From Bryobacteraceae bacterium (lineage in GTDB: Bacteria > Acidobacteriota > Terriglobia > Bryobacterales > Bryobacteraceae), in contig JANWVO010000026.1 in NCBI GenBank assembly GCA_025056865.1, forward strand, positions 1-34,346: a stretch of DNA of 34,346 bases. The letters are read 5' to 3'. Both the position numbers and the translations under genes were made by a program. Under the pieces are notes generated by a model. That model had not been told where the DNA came from. It worked only from the letters and a program-made list of their open reading frames with translations, and searched no databases. Below, one piece after another: positions 6,237-13,769 of this stretch; the first letter of the stretch is position 1; the number at the start of each line of letters is the position of its first letter.

Positions 6237-6846
6237 CGTGCTGGTTGTTGCGCTGCTGCCGTCTGCCGCGCAGCAGGGCGAAAGGCGGGGCGGCGGACGC
6301 GGCGAAGGCCGCGGCCTCATGCGCTCGCTCGAAGAACCGGGCCGGGCGGCGTGGCAGAAGCCGGACGAAGTGGTGGAGGCGCTCGCCATCCGCCGGGACG
6401 AAGTTGTCGCCGACATCGGCGCCGGCACCGGTTATTTCACCCGCCGTTTCGCTGCCCGCGCCGCGCGCGTCTACGCCGTGGACATCAACCAGCGGCTGCT
6501 GGACCAGATCGCCGGACTCGGCCTGCCCAACGTCGTTCCCGTTCTCGCGGAACCCGGCGATCCCAGGCTGCCGGAAGCTTCCATCGACACGGCCTTCTTC
6601 TGCAACGTCCTCCACCACATCGGAAACCGGCCGGACTACTTCGCCAGGCTTGCCCGCGCGCTGAAGCCGGGCGGCCGGATCGTCGTCATCGACTTCCACA
6701 AGCGTCCGCTGCCGGTAGGCCCGCCCGTGGAAGAGAAACTCTCCGAACAGGACCTTGTAGGGGAACTGTCGCGATCCGGCTTCCGTCTGGACCGGTCTCA
6801 CGGGTTTCTCGATTACCAGTATTTCCTTGAGTTCCGCCCCCGTTGA
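6220..6846 (+). CDS. Class I SAM-dependent methyltransferase with an N-terminal signal peptide
   Basis: A 208-residue protein. Residues 1-19 look like a Sec signal or membrane anchor (VRWLASVLVVALLPSAAQQ), followed by a Gly/Arg-rich stretch and then a Rossmann-fold methyltransferase. Motif I is VADIGAGTGYF (63-73), the acidic end of strand 2 is VYAVDIN (84-90), and NVLHH and ALKPGGRIVVIDF mark strands 4 and 5. The GTG at 6220 is chosen because GGGAGGAAG lies just upstream; a longer in-frame start at 6187 would bury the signal and lies deep in the permease gene. An exported SAM enzyme is odd, since SAM is cytoplasmic; the hydrophobic start may simply anchor the enzyme facing inward. It is tightly coupled with the permease and with the next gene, 6 nt away. 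The substrate is unknown. Confidence 0.8.
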   Translation: MRWLASVLVVALLPSAAQQGERRGGGRGEGRGLMRSLEEPGRAAWQKPDEVVEALAIRRDEVVADIGAGTGYFTRRFAARAARVYAVDINQRLLDQIAGLGLPNVVPVLAEPGDPRLPEASIDTAFFCNVLHHIGNRPDYFARLARALKPGGRIVVIDFHKRPLPVGPPVEEKLSEQDLVGELSRSGFRLDRSHGFLDYQYFLEFRPR

Positions 6847-6852
6847 GCTGGA

Positions 6853-8475
6853 ATGAACGACTGGCTGGAATGGTTCCCGCTGCTTCTGTGGCTGCCCGTT
6901 GCCGCCGCCTTTCTGCTGCTGGCCGCAGCGGCCTGGCTTGCTCCGCGGACGCTGCGGCTCCGCATCGCGGCCGGATGGCGCCGGCAGGCTCCTCCGGCAC
7001 GCCCGCGCCTGCGCCCCCTGCTGGCCGCAGGCATGGCCCTGCTGGCAGCGGCGCTGCTGTTTGCCGCCAGCGCCGGCGAGGAGCTGCCGGTGCGCCTGGC
7101 AGCGGTCGCTGCCGGAGCCATCGTGTCATGGATCGCCGCCGATTTCTCCTGGCGCGCGGCACGCGATGCGGCGCGCCGGCGCTCCGCCTTGCAGCGGGAT
7201 TGGAAACTGCGGGCCGGGGAGGCGCGGAAGGAGCTCCTGCGGATCCTGGAGGGCGGCGAAGAGCCGGCAGCGGTTGCGTGCCGGATCCTTCATCGCCATC
7301 TGGGATGCTCGCGCGTGCTGTTCTTCGCGGCCGCGGAAGCGGGCTTCTGCTGCCGGGCGTCGGCGCCGGAGCCGGAGGTGCCCGGCGCCTCCTGGCCTGA
7401 AGCGTCGGCTCTTGCCGGCGCGCTGCGATGCCCGCCCGCGGCCCTGCCGCTCGTGCTTGCCCGGCCGGACGGCAGCGTGCGGCTCCCGGCGGCGGTGCGC
7501 TCCGCCAGCGTGCTGGAGGAAGAGGCCCGGCTGGCCGCTCTCGGCGGGAGCGCCGCTGCGCCCGTGTGGCGGGGCGAAGCGCTGCTCGGCTTCTTCCTCG
7601 TAGGCGGGATGCCCGAGGGCGGGCGGTACGGCCCTCACCATCTGGCCTTCCTCGAAGACTTCGTCCGCGCCTACGGGCTGTTGGCCGAGGCGGCGCCGCT
7701 GGCTGGCGAGCTGATGCGGAACGCGGAACAGACCGCACGCGCCGAAGCGCGCCGCGCCGCCGTGCAGCTCGCCCTGTCGCTGGTGCAGCCGCCGGAGCCG
7801 GTGGAGCTGCCCGACCTGGAGTGGGCAGGAGCCGCGGAAAACCGCGGCGAATGCCGCGTCTGGCTCGACGCCGCCGCCCTGCCGGGCCGCACCGGGCTGT
7901 TCTTCGCCGCCGAGCTCGAGGCCGGCTTCGAAGAAGCCGCCATCCGCATCGTGCAGTTGCAGGCGCTGCTGCGCACCCGGGCCCGCGCCTATCACGAAGA
8001 CCTGGCCGAACTGGCGGCTTCGACGCAGCGCGCCCTCGAGGCGCCTGGCGCCCGGTGGCCGCAGGTGCGGCTCTTCCTCGCGCTGTACCGCTCCGGCACC
8101 CGGCGCCTGCGCTATGTCAACGCCGGTTTCCTGCCGCCCTTCCTGTTCCGGCGCACGATGGACGGGGCTGAAGTGCTGCGCCTGCGCCACACCGGGCCTC
8201 CCCTTGCCAGCGGAAACAGCCTCCGCTGCGAGGAGGCGGAGGTCGAGTTCGCCCCGGGCGATCTGCTGCTGGCCGTGTCCTCCACCGTGCCCGCAGCCGC
8301 CAATGCGGAAGGCGAGGCCTGGGGCGAAGTGCGGCTGATCGATTCGCTGGATGGCTGGAAGCCCGCGCCGGGCCGCGACCTGCTCGCCCGGTCCGTTTCG
8401 GCGTGGGAATCCTTCCTCGCTCCGCCGGCGCAGCGCCCGCCCAGCCTCTTTCTCCTGCTGCGGCCGAAGGCGTAA
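6853..8475 (+). CDS. Membrane protein with GAF-like region and degenerate SpoIIE/RsbU-type phosphatase domain
   Basis: A 540-residue protein. The N-terminus has about three transmembrane segments (8-31, about 55-74, 77-95). A GAF-like region follows (about 120-295), then a short helical linker and a C-terminal domain (about 315-538) with the layout of the SpoIIE/RsbU PP2C family, including RRLRYVNAGFLPPFLFR (about 417-433) and EFAPGDLLLAVSS (about 464-476). The metal-binding acids of active members are missing. The usual GGDxYD is RGECRVW here (about 330-336), the usual DVxGHG is replaced by AELEAGFEE, and the TDG after GDxLLLY is replaced by SSTVPA. It is therefore probably a pseudophosphatase that binds or senses rather than dephosphorylates. 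It follows the methyltransferase gene by 6 nt. Its start has only a weak ribosome site. Confidence 0.7.
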   Translation: MNDWLEWFPLLLWLPVAAAFLLLAAAAWLAPRTLRLRIAAGWRRQAPPARPRLRPLLAAGMALLAAALLFAASAGEELPVRLAAVAAGAIVSWIAADFSWRAARDAARRRSALQRDWKLRAGEARKELLRILEGGEEPAAVACRILHRHLGCSRVLFFAAAEAGFCCRASAPEPEVPGASWPEASALAGALRCPPAALPLVLARPDGSVRLPAAVRSASVLEEEARLAALGGSAAAPVWRGEALLGFFLVGGMPEGGRYGPHHLAFLEDFVRAYGLLAEAAPLAGELMRNAEQTARAEARRAAVQLALSLVQPPEPVELPDLEWAGAAENRGECRVWLDAAALPGRTGLFFAAELEAGFEEAAIRIVQLQALLRTRARAYHEDLAELAASTQRALEAPGARWPQVRLFLALYRSGTRRLRYVNAGFLPPFLFRRTMDGAEVLRLRHTGPPLASGNSLRCEEAEVEFAPGDLLLAVSSTVPAAANAEGEAWGEVRLIDSLDGWKPAPGRDLLARSVSAWESFLAPPAQRPPSLFLLLRPKA

Positions 8476-8483
8476 GCACGGGC

Positions 8484-9359
8484 TCAGCTCCGGCCGAGCA
8501 CGACCCGCTCGATGGCCGCCTTCATCTTCAGCACCGCCGCCAGCTCGGCATCGAAGATCTCCTGCGGCGAAGCGCCCTCTGGCGGGCGAGCGCCGCTCTC
8601 GATGCCCCAGAAGCCATGGAAGCCGCTCTCCATGCACATCCGCAGCTTCTTCTCCAGATCCCAGCCGGGAATGTCCTTCACGCTGATCCCCCGCGCCCAC
8701 GGCAGCGTCTTGCGGATGGCCTCATAATGGTCGTCGCCTTTGTTCCAGTTGCCGAGGTCGACCAGCAAACCGAACTGCGGGTCGTTCACCTCCTTCATGA
8801 GCCGGGCCAGCACGTCGGGATCCGACGATGCTCCGCCGTGGTTCTCGATGAGGATCTGGATGCCCGAGCCGCGCGCATACGCCAGCAGGTCGCGGAAGCT
8901 TTCCGCGGCCCGCGCCACCAGGCTTTCGTCCTTGCGCCAGTCGCCTTCGCCGCCGCGCATGTTGCAGCGGATGGCGCGGCAGCCGAGGTAGTGCGCAATG
9001 TCCACCCACTTGCGGTGCGCGACGGCGGCGGCGCGGCGTTCGGCCGCGTCCGTCCCCGCCGTCGGATCCTCGTCATCCACCATGATCAGCACCGGCGTCA
9101 CGCCCGCGTCGGCCAGCGCCTTCTTCAGCCGCCGCAGGTAGCCGAGCGTCGGATTCTCGAAGAACTGGTTGACGAACTCGAGCGCGTCCAGCCCCGCCTT
9201 CTCGCGCACGATCTTCGGCATATCGAGGTTCTTCCAGACTCCTGCGCGGAAGCTGCGGTTGAAAGACCATTGCGCCAGCGAAATGCGGTCCCGCGCCGGC
9301 TGGAATGCGGTTTCCATCGCCGCGGCGGCGGCCAGAAAATCTCTCCGGTTGAGCTCCAT
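8484..9359 (-). CDS. Xylose isomerase-like TIM-barrel protein with Tat signal
   Basis: A 291-residue protein of the sugar phosphate isomerase/epimerase (AP endonuclease 2) superfamily. An NRRDFLAAAAA stretch at the start (4-14) is a short twin-arginine signal, suggesting export of the folded, metal-loaded protein. The barrel carries the usual metal ligands at strand ends: Glu172 (LIENHGG), Asp201 (LLVDLGNW) and Glu254 (WGIES). The residue before VKD is Ser rather than the common His (GISVKD, about 224-229). Family members isomerise or epimerise sugars or inositols, but many secreted acidobacterial paralogues have no known substrate. GAGGAG lies 7 nt before the ATG, and a -10-like TAGAAT is at 9383-9378. 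It stands alone, converging on the previous gene with an 8-nt gap. Confidence 0.85.
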   Translation of the reverse strand: MELNRRDFLAAAAAMETAFQPARDRISLAQWSFNRSFRAGVWKNLDMPKIVREKAGLDALEFVNQFFENPTLGYLRRLKKALADAGVTPVLIMVDDEDPTAGTDAAERRAAAVAHRKWVDIAHYLGCRAIRCNMRGGEGDWRKDESLVARAAESFRDLLAYARGSGIQILIENHGGASSDPDVLARLMKEVNDPQFGLLVDLGNWNKGDDHYEAIRKTLPWARGISVKDIPGWDLEKKLRMCMESGFHGFWGIESGARPPEGASPQEIFDAELAAVLKMKAAIERVVLGRS

Positions 9360-9461
9360 GCCAGACTCCTCGCCGCGATTCTATCCCTTCGCGCGGCCGG
9401 CCGCTTGCAGCCCGCCGGGCGCATGGCGCATCCTATGGGCAGGAACGGAGGCAGCGAGGGG

Positions 9462-9701
9462 ATGCGCATCAGCGCGGAAGAGGAACGGCGCGCCATCGAG
9501 CGCCTGATCGCGCAGATCAACGAAATCGGCCGCCAGCGCGACCGCACCGGCCGCAACGTGCTGTGGGTTTTCGGCGTGACCTTCGCCGCCGCACTGTGCC
9601 TGCTGGCGTGGGTAGCGCTGTTCGCCGGCCCGCCGGCGCACGTCCTGCGCCCCGAGGGCCCGCGCGCGCCCGCGGTGCTCCACAAGGCGCCTGTGCGCTA
9701 G
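9462..9701 (+). CDS. Small single-pass membrane protein, unknown function
   Basis: A 79-residue frame from ATG 9462, with GGAGG 10 nt upstream, to TAG 9699-9701. Residues 1-30 form a charged, probably helical cytoplasmic part (ISAEEERRAIERLIAQINEI). One transmembrane helix runs at about 33-55, and a short Pro-rich tail follows. No family is recognised. An in-frame ATG at 9423 would add 13 residues but has a poorer ribosome site. Its stop overlaps the stop of etfA on the other strand by 3 nt. The good ribosome site and clean topology make it a plausible real gene. Confidence 0.5.
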   Translation: MRISAEEERRAIERLIAQINEIGRQRDRTGRNVLWVFGVTFAAALCLLAWVALFAGPPAHVLRPEGPRAPAVLHKAPVR

Positions 9702-10678
9702 CCGGCGCTTTTCTTCAGCTCCTCGATGAGCGCTGGCGCGACCTCGAACAGGTCGCCCACGATGCCGTAGTCCGCAATCTCGAAGATGGGCGCCTGCGGA
9801 TCCCGGTTCACCGCCACGATGCAGCCGGAGCCTTTCATTCCCACGACATGCTGGATGGCGCCGGAAATTCCGAGCGCGACGTAGAGCTTCGGCGCCACCG
9901 TCTGCCCGGAGCTGCCCACCTGCCGGTCCATGGGCAGCCAGCCGTTGTCGCAGATGGGCCGGGAGGCGGCCAGTTCGGCGCCGAGCGCGGCGGCGAGCTC
10001 CCGCGCCAGCTCCAGGTTTCCTTCATCGCCGATGCCCCGCCCCACGGCCACGATGCGCTCGGCCGAGGACAGATCCACCGCCTGCGCCGCTTCGCGGAAC
10101 GGCGCCTCCGGCTTCTGGCGGACGCGCGCCGGATCCACGTCCGCGCGCTGCACCGCCACGGGCGCGCGCTGCCCGGCGGCCTGCGGGGCCCGGAATGCGC
10201 CCGCCTGGAAAGAAACAAAATTGGGCTTCGGCGTTTCAAACAGAAACCGCCCCGTCAGTTTGCCCTGGAAAAGCTGCCGCTCGAAGACGGGCCTTCCGCC
10301 TTCCACCACGAAGCCGGTGCAGTCCGCCATCAGCGCGCGTCCGAAGCGCGCCGCCAGCGCCGGAGCAAAGTCGCGCGTCTGGTAGGTATGCGGCAGCACC
10401 ACCCAGGAGGGGGCCATCGCGCCGATGAGCGCGCCCAGCGCCTCGATCCATGCGTCGGCGGCGTAAGCCGACAGCGCTTCGTGCTCCAGCGCCAGGGCGG
10501 CGGCAGGCCCGAAAGCAGCCGCTTCGGCTGCGGCGGCTTCCACGCCGAAGCCCGGCACGCATGCCGTCACCGGTTCGCCCGTGGCGCGCCCAAGCTCCAG
10601 CGCTCCGGCCAGCGCTTCGAACGACATCCTGTGCCAGCCGCCCGGGCCCCGCTCCAGAATCGCCAGGATCCCGCTCAT
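9698..10678 (-). CDS. etfA: Electron transfer flavoprotein alpha subunit
   Basis: A 326-residue ETF alpha subunit. The N-terminal domain (1-190) shares the beta-subunit fold. The C-terminal domain (about 205-320) carries the FAD-binding signature: GRGIGDEGNLELARELA (about 213-229), RPICDNGWLPMDRQVGSSG (about 239-257), ALGISGAIQHVVGM (about 268-281) and a closing AVNRDPQAPIFEIADYGIVGD. With EtfB it forms a soluble heterodimer that carries electrons from acyl-CoA and related dehydrogenases to ETF:quinone oxidoreductase in the membrane. Its ATG overlaps the etfB stop as ATGA (10675-10678), so the subunits are translationally coupled. No ETF dehydrogenase or acyl-CoA dehydrogenase gene lies within the window. 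Confidence 0.95.
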   Translation of the reverse strand: MSGILAILERGPGGWHRMSFEALAGALELGRATGEPVTACVPGFGVEAAAAEAAAFGPAAALALEHEALSAYAADAWIEALGALIGAMAPSWVVLPHTYQTRDFAPALAARFGRALMADCTGFVVEGGRPVFERQLFQGKLTGRFLFETPKPNFVSFQAGAFRAPQAAGQRAPVAVQRADVDPARVRQKPEAPFREAAQAVDLSSAERIVAVGRGIGDEGNLELARELAAALGAELAASRPICDNGWLPMDRQVGSSGQTVAPKLYVALGISGAIQHVVGMKGSGCIVAVNRDPQAPIFEIADYGIVGDLFEVAPALIEELKKSAG

Positions 10679-11445
10679 AGCACCCTCGCTTCGAACCGCA
10701 ACTTCTCGACGAGCTTCGATGCCTGCTCGGCGGCAGAGCCCTCCAGGAACTGCGTCTGCCGCACGCGGCGCGGCTGGGCCAGCCCTGCCAGGCGCAGCCC
10801 GCCGCGGCTGCCTTCCAGCTCGACTTCCAGACGCCGGATCTCCTTCGTCTTGGCCCGCTTGATGCCCATCAGCGTGGCGTAGCGCAGCCGGGCGATGCCG
10901 CTCTGCACGGTAAGCACCGCCGGCAGGGGCAACGTGACGTGCTGGAACCAGCCTCCCTCGAGTTCGCGCCTTGCCCGGACCGCGCCCTGGCCCGGCTCAA
11001 TGGCCACAACCAGCGTCGCGTGCGGCCAGCCGAGCCGGGCGGCGAGCACGACGCCCGTCTGCCCCGTTCCGGTGTCATCGGACTGAAGCCCGGTCAGCAC
11101 CAGGTCCGGCTGCTCCTCCCGCACGGCTGCTTCCAACAGGGCGGCAGCGGCCACGGGATCCAGCCCGAGCGCGGCCTCGCCTTCCGCGGCGACGTGGATG
11201 GCCCGGTCTGCGCCTTTGGCGAGCGCTTCGCGCAGCACGGACTGTACGCGTTCGGGCCCGGCCGACACGGCCACCACTTCGCCTCCGCCGGATTCCTTCA
11301 GCCGCAGGGCCGCCTCCAGCGCGTAGGCGTCGGGCTCGTTCATCTCGTAGCTGAGGCCCGCCTCGGCGATCCAGAGTCCGGATGGGGCAGGCTCCACCGG
11401 CAGGTCGCGCGCAGGCACCTGCTTGACGGCGACGAGTATTTTCAT
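10675..11445 (-). CDS. etfB: Electron transfer flavoprotein beta subunit
   Basis: A 256-residue ETF beta subunit beginning MKILVAVKQVPARDLPV, the standard start. The AMP- or FAD-binding segment is GLQSDDTGTGQTGVVLAARLGWP (about 119-141). The conserved RRELEGG (about 159-165) and the pattern LPAVLTVQSGIARLRYATLMGIKRAKTKEI (about 175-205) are present. GGGAGAG lies 9 nt before the ATG. The gene follows fabF by 42 nt on the same strand, with no terminator between them, so the ETF genes probably form the end of an acpP-fabF-etfB-etfA operon. Whether this ETF is a classic type or a bifurcating one cannot be settled without its partner dehydrogenase; no FixCX or Bcd/CarC neighbours are seen. Confidence 0.95.
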   Translation of the reverse strand: MKILVAVKQVPARDLPVEPAPSGLWIAEAGLSYEMNEPDAYALEAALRLKESGGGEVVAVSAGPERVQSVLREALAKGADRAIHVAAEGEAALGLDPVAAAALLEAAVREEQPDLVLTGLQSDDTGTGQTGVVLAARLGWPHATLVVAIEPGQGAVRARRELEGGWFQHVTLPLPAVLTVQSGIARLRYATLMGIKRAKTKEIRRLEVELEGSRGGLRLAGLAQPRRVRQTQFLEGSAAEQASKLVEKLRFEARVL

Positions 11446-11487
11446 GGGCGTGCTCTCCCGGCCGCCGCGCGCCCGCCGGCGCGCGGA

Positions 11488-12729
11488 CTATTCGCTGAAC
11501 CGCCTGAAGATCAGGCTGCCGTTGGTGCCGCCGAAGCCGAACGAATTCGAAAGCGCGTATTCGATCTTCATCGGCCGCGCCTTGTGCGGCACAAAATCGA
11601 GGTCGCACTGCTCGTCCGGGTTGTCCAGGTTGATCGTCGGCGGAGCGATCTGATCGCGGATGGCAAACACCGTCAGCGCGGCTTCCAGCCCGCCCGCGCC
11701 GCCGAGCAGATGCCCGGTCATCGACTTCGTGGAGCTCACCGCCAGCCGGTAGGCGTGCTCGCCGAAGGTCTTCTTCAGGGCGATGCACTCGATCACGTCG
11801 CCGACCGGGGTCGACGTGCCGTGGGCGTTCACGTAGTCGATCTGCTCGGGCGTGATGCCCGCGTCCCGGATCGCATTGCGCATGACGCGGTAGGCGCCGT
11901 CGCCATCCTCGCAGGGAGCGGTAATGTGATACGCGTCGCCGCTCATGCCATAGCCGACGATCTCGGCCAGAATGGGCGCGCCGCGGCGCCGGGCGAACTC
12001 CAGCTCTTCGAGGATGAGGATGCCCGCGCCCTCGCCGACGACGAAGCCGTCGCGGTCGCGGTCCCAGGGGCGCGAGGCCCGCTCCGGTTCTTCGTTGCGG
12101 GTCGACAGCGCGCGCATCGCCGCGAAGCCGCCGATGCCCATCGGCGTGATGCAGGCCTCGGCGCCGCCGCAGATCATCACGTCGGCATAGCCGTGCTGAA
12201 TCAGGCGGAACGAGTCGCCGATGCAGTGGGCGCTCGTCGTACACGCAGTCGCCGTGGCCGAGTTCGGCCCCTTGGCGCCGGTGCGGATGCTGACGTTGCC
12301 CGACGCCAGGTTCACGATCGAGGCCGGGATGAAGAACGGGCTGATGCGGTCCGGCCCCTTCTCGAGCAGCACCCTGTGCTCGCGCTCGATCACCTCGAAC
12401 GCGCCAATGCCGCTGCCGATGTAGACGCCCGTCATCTCGGCGATGTCCGGCGTCACCTCGAGCCGCGCCGACTTCAGCGCCTCTTCAGACGCCGCCACCG
12501 CGAACTGGATGAAACGGCCGACCTTCTTCAGCTCCTTCTTCTCGAAGTACTGAAGCGGGTCGAAGTTTTTCACTTCGGCAGCGATGCGCGCGGCGAACTG
12601 CGAGCAGTCGAACTGCGTGATCGGGCCGATGCCGCACTTCGACGCAAGCACCGCCTGCCATGTTTCTTCCGCGCTGTTTCCCAGCGCCGAAATGACACCG
12701 ACACCGGTGACGACCACCCTGCGTGCCAA
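11488..12729 (-). CDS. fabF: 3-oxoacyl-[acyl-carrier-protein] synthase II
   Basis: A 413-residue condensing enzyme that elongates acyl-ACP with malonyl-ACP in type II fatty-acid synthesis and acts in the cytoplasm. The thiolase-fold catalytic residues sit at the same numbers as in E. coli FabF: Cys163 (TATACTTSAHC), His303 (VNAHGTSTPVGD), Lys335 and His340 (STKSMTGHLLGGAGG). The closing FGFGGTNGSLIF motif is intact. Translation starts at TTG 12729, with AGGAG 7 nt upstream; no suitable ATG is nearby. It follows acpP by 53 nt in the common acpP-fabF arrangement, and its substrate carrier is thus encoded alongside it. The 42-nt gap to etfB suggests a longer operon. Confidence 0.98.
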   Translation of the reverse strand: MARRVVVTGVGVISALGNSAEETWQAVLASKCGIGPITQFDCSQFAARIAAEVKNFDPLQYFEKKELKKVGRFIQFAVAASEEALKSARLEVTPDIAEMTGVYIGSGIGAFEVIEREHRVLLEKGPDRISPFFIPASIVNLASGNVSIRTGAKGPNSATATACTTSAHCIGDSFRLIQHGYADVMICGGAEACITPMGIGGFAAMRALSTRNEEPERASRPWDRDRDGFVVGEGAGILILEELEFARRRGAPILAEIVGYGMSGDAYHITAPCEDGDGAYRVMRNAIRDAGITPEQIDYVNAHGTSTPVGDVIECIALKKTFGEHAYRLAVSSTKSMTGHLLGGAGGLEAALTVFAIRDQIAPPTINLDNPDEQCDLDFVPHKARPMKIEYALSNSFGFGGTNGSLIFRRFSE

Positions 12730-12782
12730 TGGAGTTCTCCTGTGCTGGTCCTGGGCTGGGCCCCGGATGCCGCCGCCGCGGC

Positions 12783-13025
12783 TCAGTCTTCCTTCTTGGC
12801 CTTGGCCTCGATGTAGTCGATGGCGTCCTTGACCGTCGTGATCTTCTCCGCGTCCGTATCGGGAATGTCGATGTCGAACGCCTCTTCGAAGGCCATCACC
12901 AGCTCGACGATGTCGAGCGAATCAGCCCCGAGGTCGTCGACGAACGAGGCGGTATCCTCCACCTGCTCCTCGTCCACGCCAAGCTGTTCCACAATAATCT
13001 GCTTCACTTTTTCGCGAACGGCCAT
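12783..13025 (-). CDS. acpP: Acyl carrier protein
   Basis: An 80-residue acidic four-helix protein that carries growing fatty acyl chains on a 4'-phosphopantetheine arm. The arm attaches to Ser36 in [13 protein letters not shown] (32-44), a perfect match to the family signature. The ATG at 13025 is chosen because GGGAGG lies 7 nt upstream and the protein then starts [17 protein letters not shown] like other ACPs. The last residues (AKAKKED) are longer and more basic than in E. coli. It heads the acpP-fabF unit behind a good sigma-70 promoter and presumably serves fabF and the rest of the fatty-acid pathway elsewhere in the genome. Confidence 0.98.
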   Translation of the reverse strand: MAVREKVKQIIVEQLGVDEEQVEDTASFVDDLGADSLDIVELVMAFEEAFDIDIPDTDAEKITTVKDAIDYIEAKAKKED

Positions 13026-13054
13026 GAAACCTCCCTTGAGACCGCAAAGCTTCG

Positions 13055-13083
13055 ATTCTACCGGGCCGGCAGCGGGAATGCAA
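13055..13083 (-). promoter_or_regulatory. Sigma-70 type promoter for acpP-fabF
   Basis: On the minus strand TTGCAT (13083-13078) and TAGAAT (13060-13055) are separated by exactly 17 bp. Transcription would start near 13048, leaving a leader of about 22 nt that includes the AAGGGAGG ribosome site. This is one of the clearest promoters in the window. Confidence 0.65.
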
Positions 13084-13139
13084 CGAAGCTCGTCCGGTTG
13101 CAAAGCGGAGCCGGAAGTCCGCTAAGCTTCCTTTGTAGC

Positions 13140-13769
13140 ATGATTCGCACCCTCTATCTGCACGGATTCGCCTCCTCGCCGCAGTCGTTCAAGGCCCGCT
13201 TTCTGGCGGAACGCTTCGCCGCGGCAGGCTGGCCGTTCGAAGCGCCCGACCTCAACGGCGCCGACTTCCGCCGGCTCACCGTCACGGAGCAGTTGCGGAT
13301 CGTGGAACAGTGCGCGCGCGGCGAACCGGTGCACCTGATCGGATCGAGCCTCGGCGGCTGGCTGGCGGCGCTGTATGCGGCGCGCCACGATGAAGTGCGC
13401 CGGCTGGTGCTGCTGGCGCCCGCCTTCGGCTTCCCCCGGCTGTATGCCGAATCGCTGGGCCGCGAAGCGATGGAGGCGTGGCGCTCCAGCGGAACGCTGC
13501 GGCTGATGCACTACGGCAGCGGCGCGGAGACGGAGCTGGGCTGGCAGTTCATGGAGGACGCCCTGCGGTACGAAGACGAGCCGGCCATTCTTCAGCCCTG
13601 CCTGATCCTGCACGGCGTGCGCGACGACGTCGTGCCCGTGCAGGTTTCGCGCCAGTTCGCGCGCACCCGCACCTGTTGCGAGCTGCGCGAAGTGGATTCC
13701 GATCACGAACTGCGCGACCAGGTGGAGGAGATCTGGCTGGCGGCCCGCGGCTTCCTCACCGGCTCCTGA
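13140..13769 (+). CDS. YqiA-like alpha/beta-hydrolase (putative esterase)
   Basis: A 209-residue alpha/beta-hydrolase of the YqiA/UPF0227 type, starting MIRTLYLHGFASSPQSFKA. The nucleophile elbow is GSSLGG (about 69-74, Ser71). The oxyanion region is YLHGFASS. The acid and base of the triad are in LHGVRDDVVPV and VDSDHEL near the C-terminus. YqiA of E. coli hydrolyses short acyl esters, but the natural substrate is unknown. No Shine-Dalgarno precedes the ATG. A TTGCAA (13098-13103) and TAAGCT (13123-13128) pair 19 bp apart would start transcription about 5 nt before the ATG, so the mRNA may be leaderless. The 3' end overlaps the convergent membrane-protein gene by 67 nt. Confidence 0.85.
   Translation: MIRTLYLHGFASSPQSFKARFLAERFAAAGWPFEAPDLNGADFRRLTVTEQLRIVEQCARGEPVHLIGSSLGGWLAALYAARHDEVRRLVLLAPAFGFPRLYAESLGREAMEAWRSSGTLRLMHYGSGAETELGWQFMEDALRYEDEPAILQPCLILHGVRDDVVPVQVSRQFARTRTCCELREVDSDHELRDQVEEIWLAARGFLTGS

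Noticed and set aside
9393-9404. 12-bp palindrome GCGGCCGGCCGC upstream of the TIM-barrel gene
   Set aside because: It is made only of G and C in a GC-rich gap, so chance is likely; it is not placed convincingly relative to the -10 at 9383-9378.
10939-12816. Open frame of 625 codons on the plus strand
   Set aside because: Antisense to etfB and fabF, both of which are certain.
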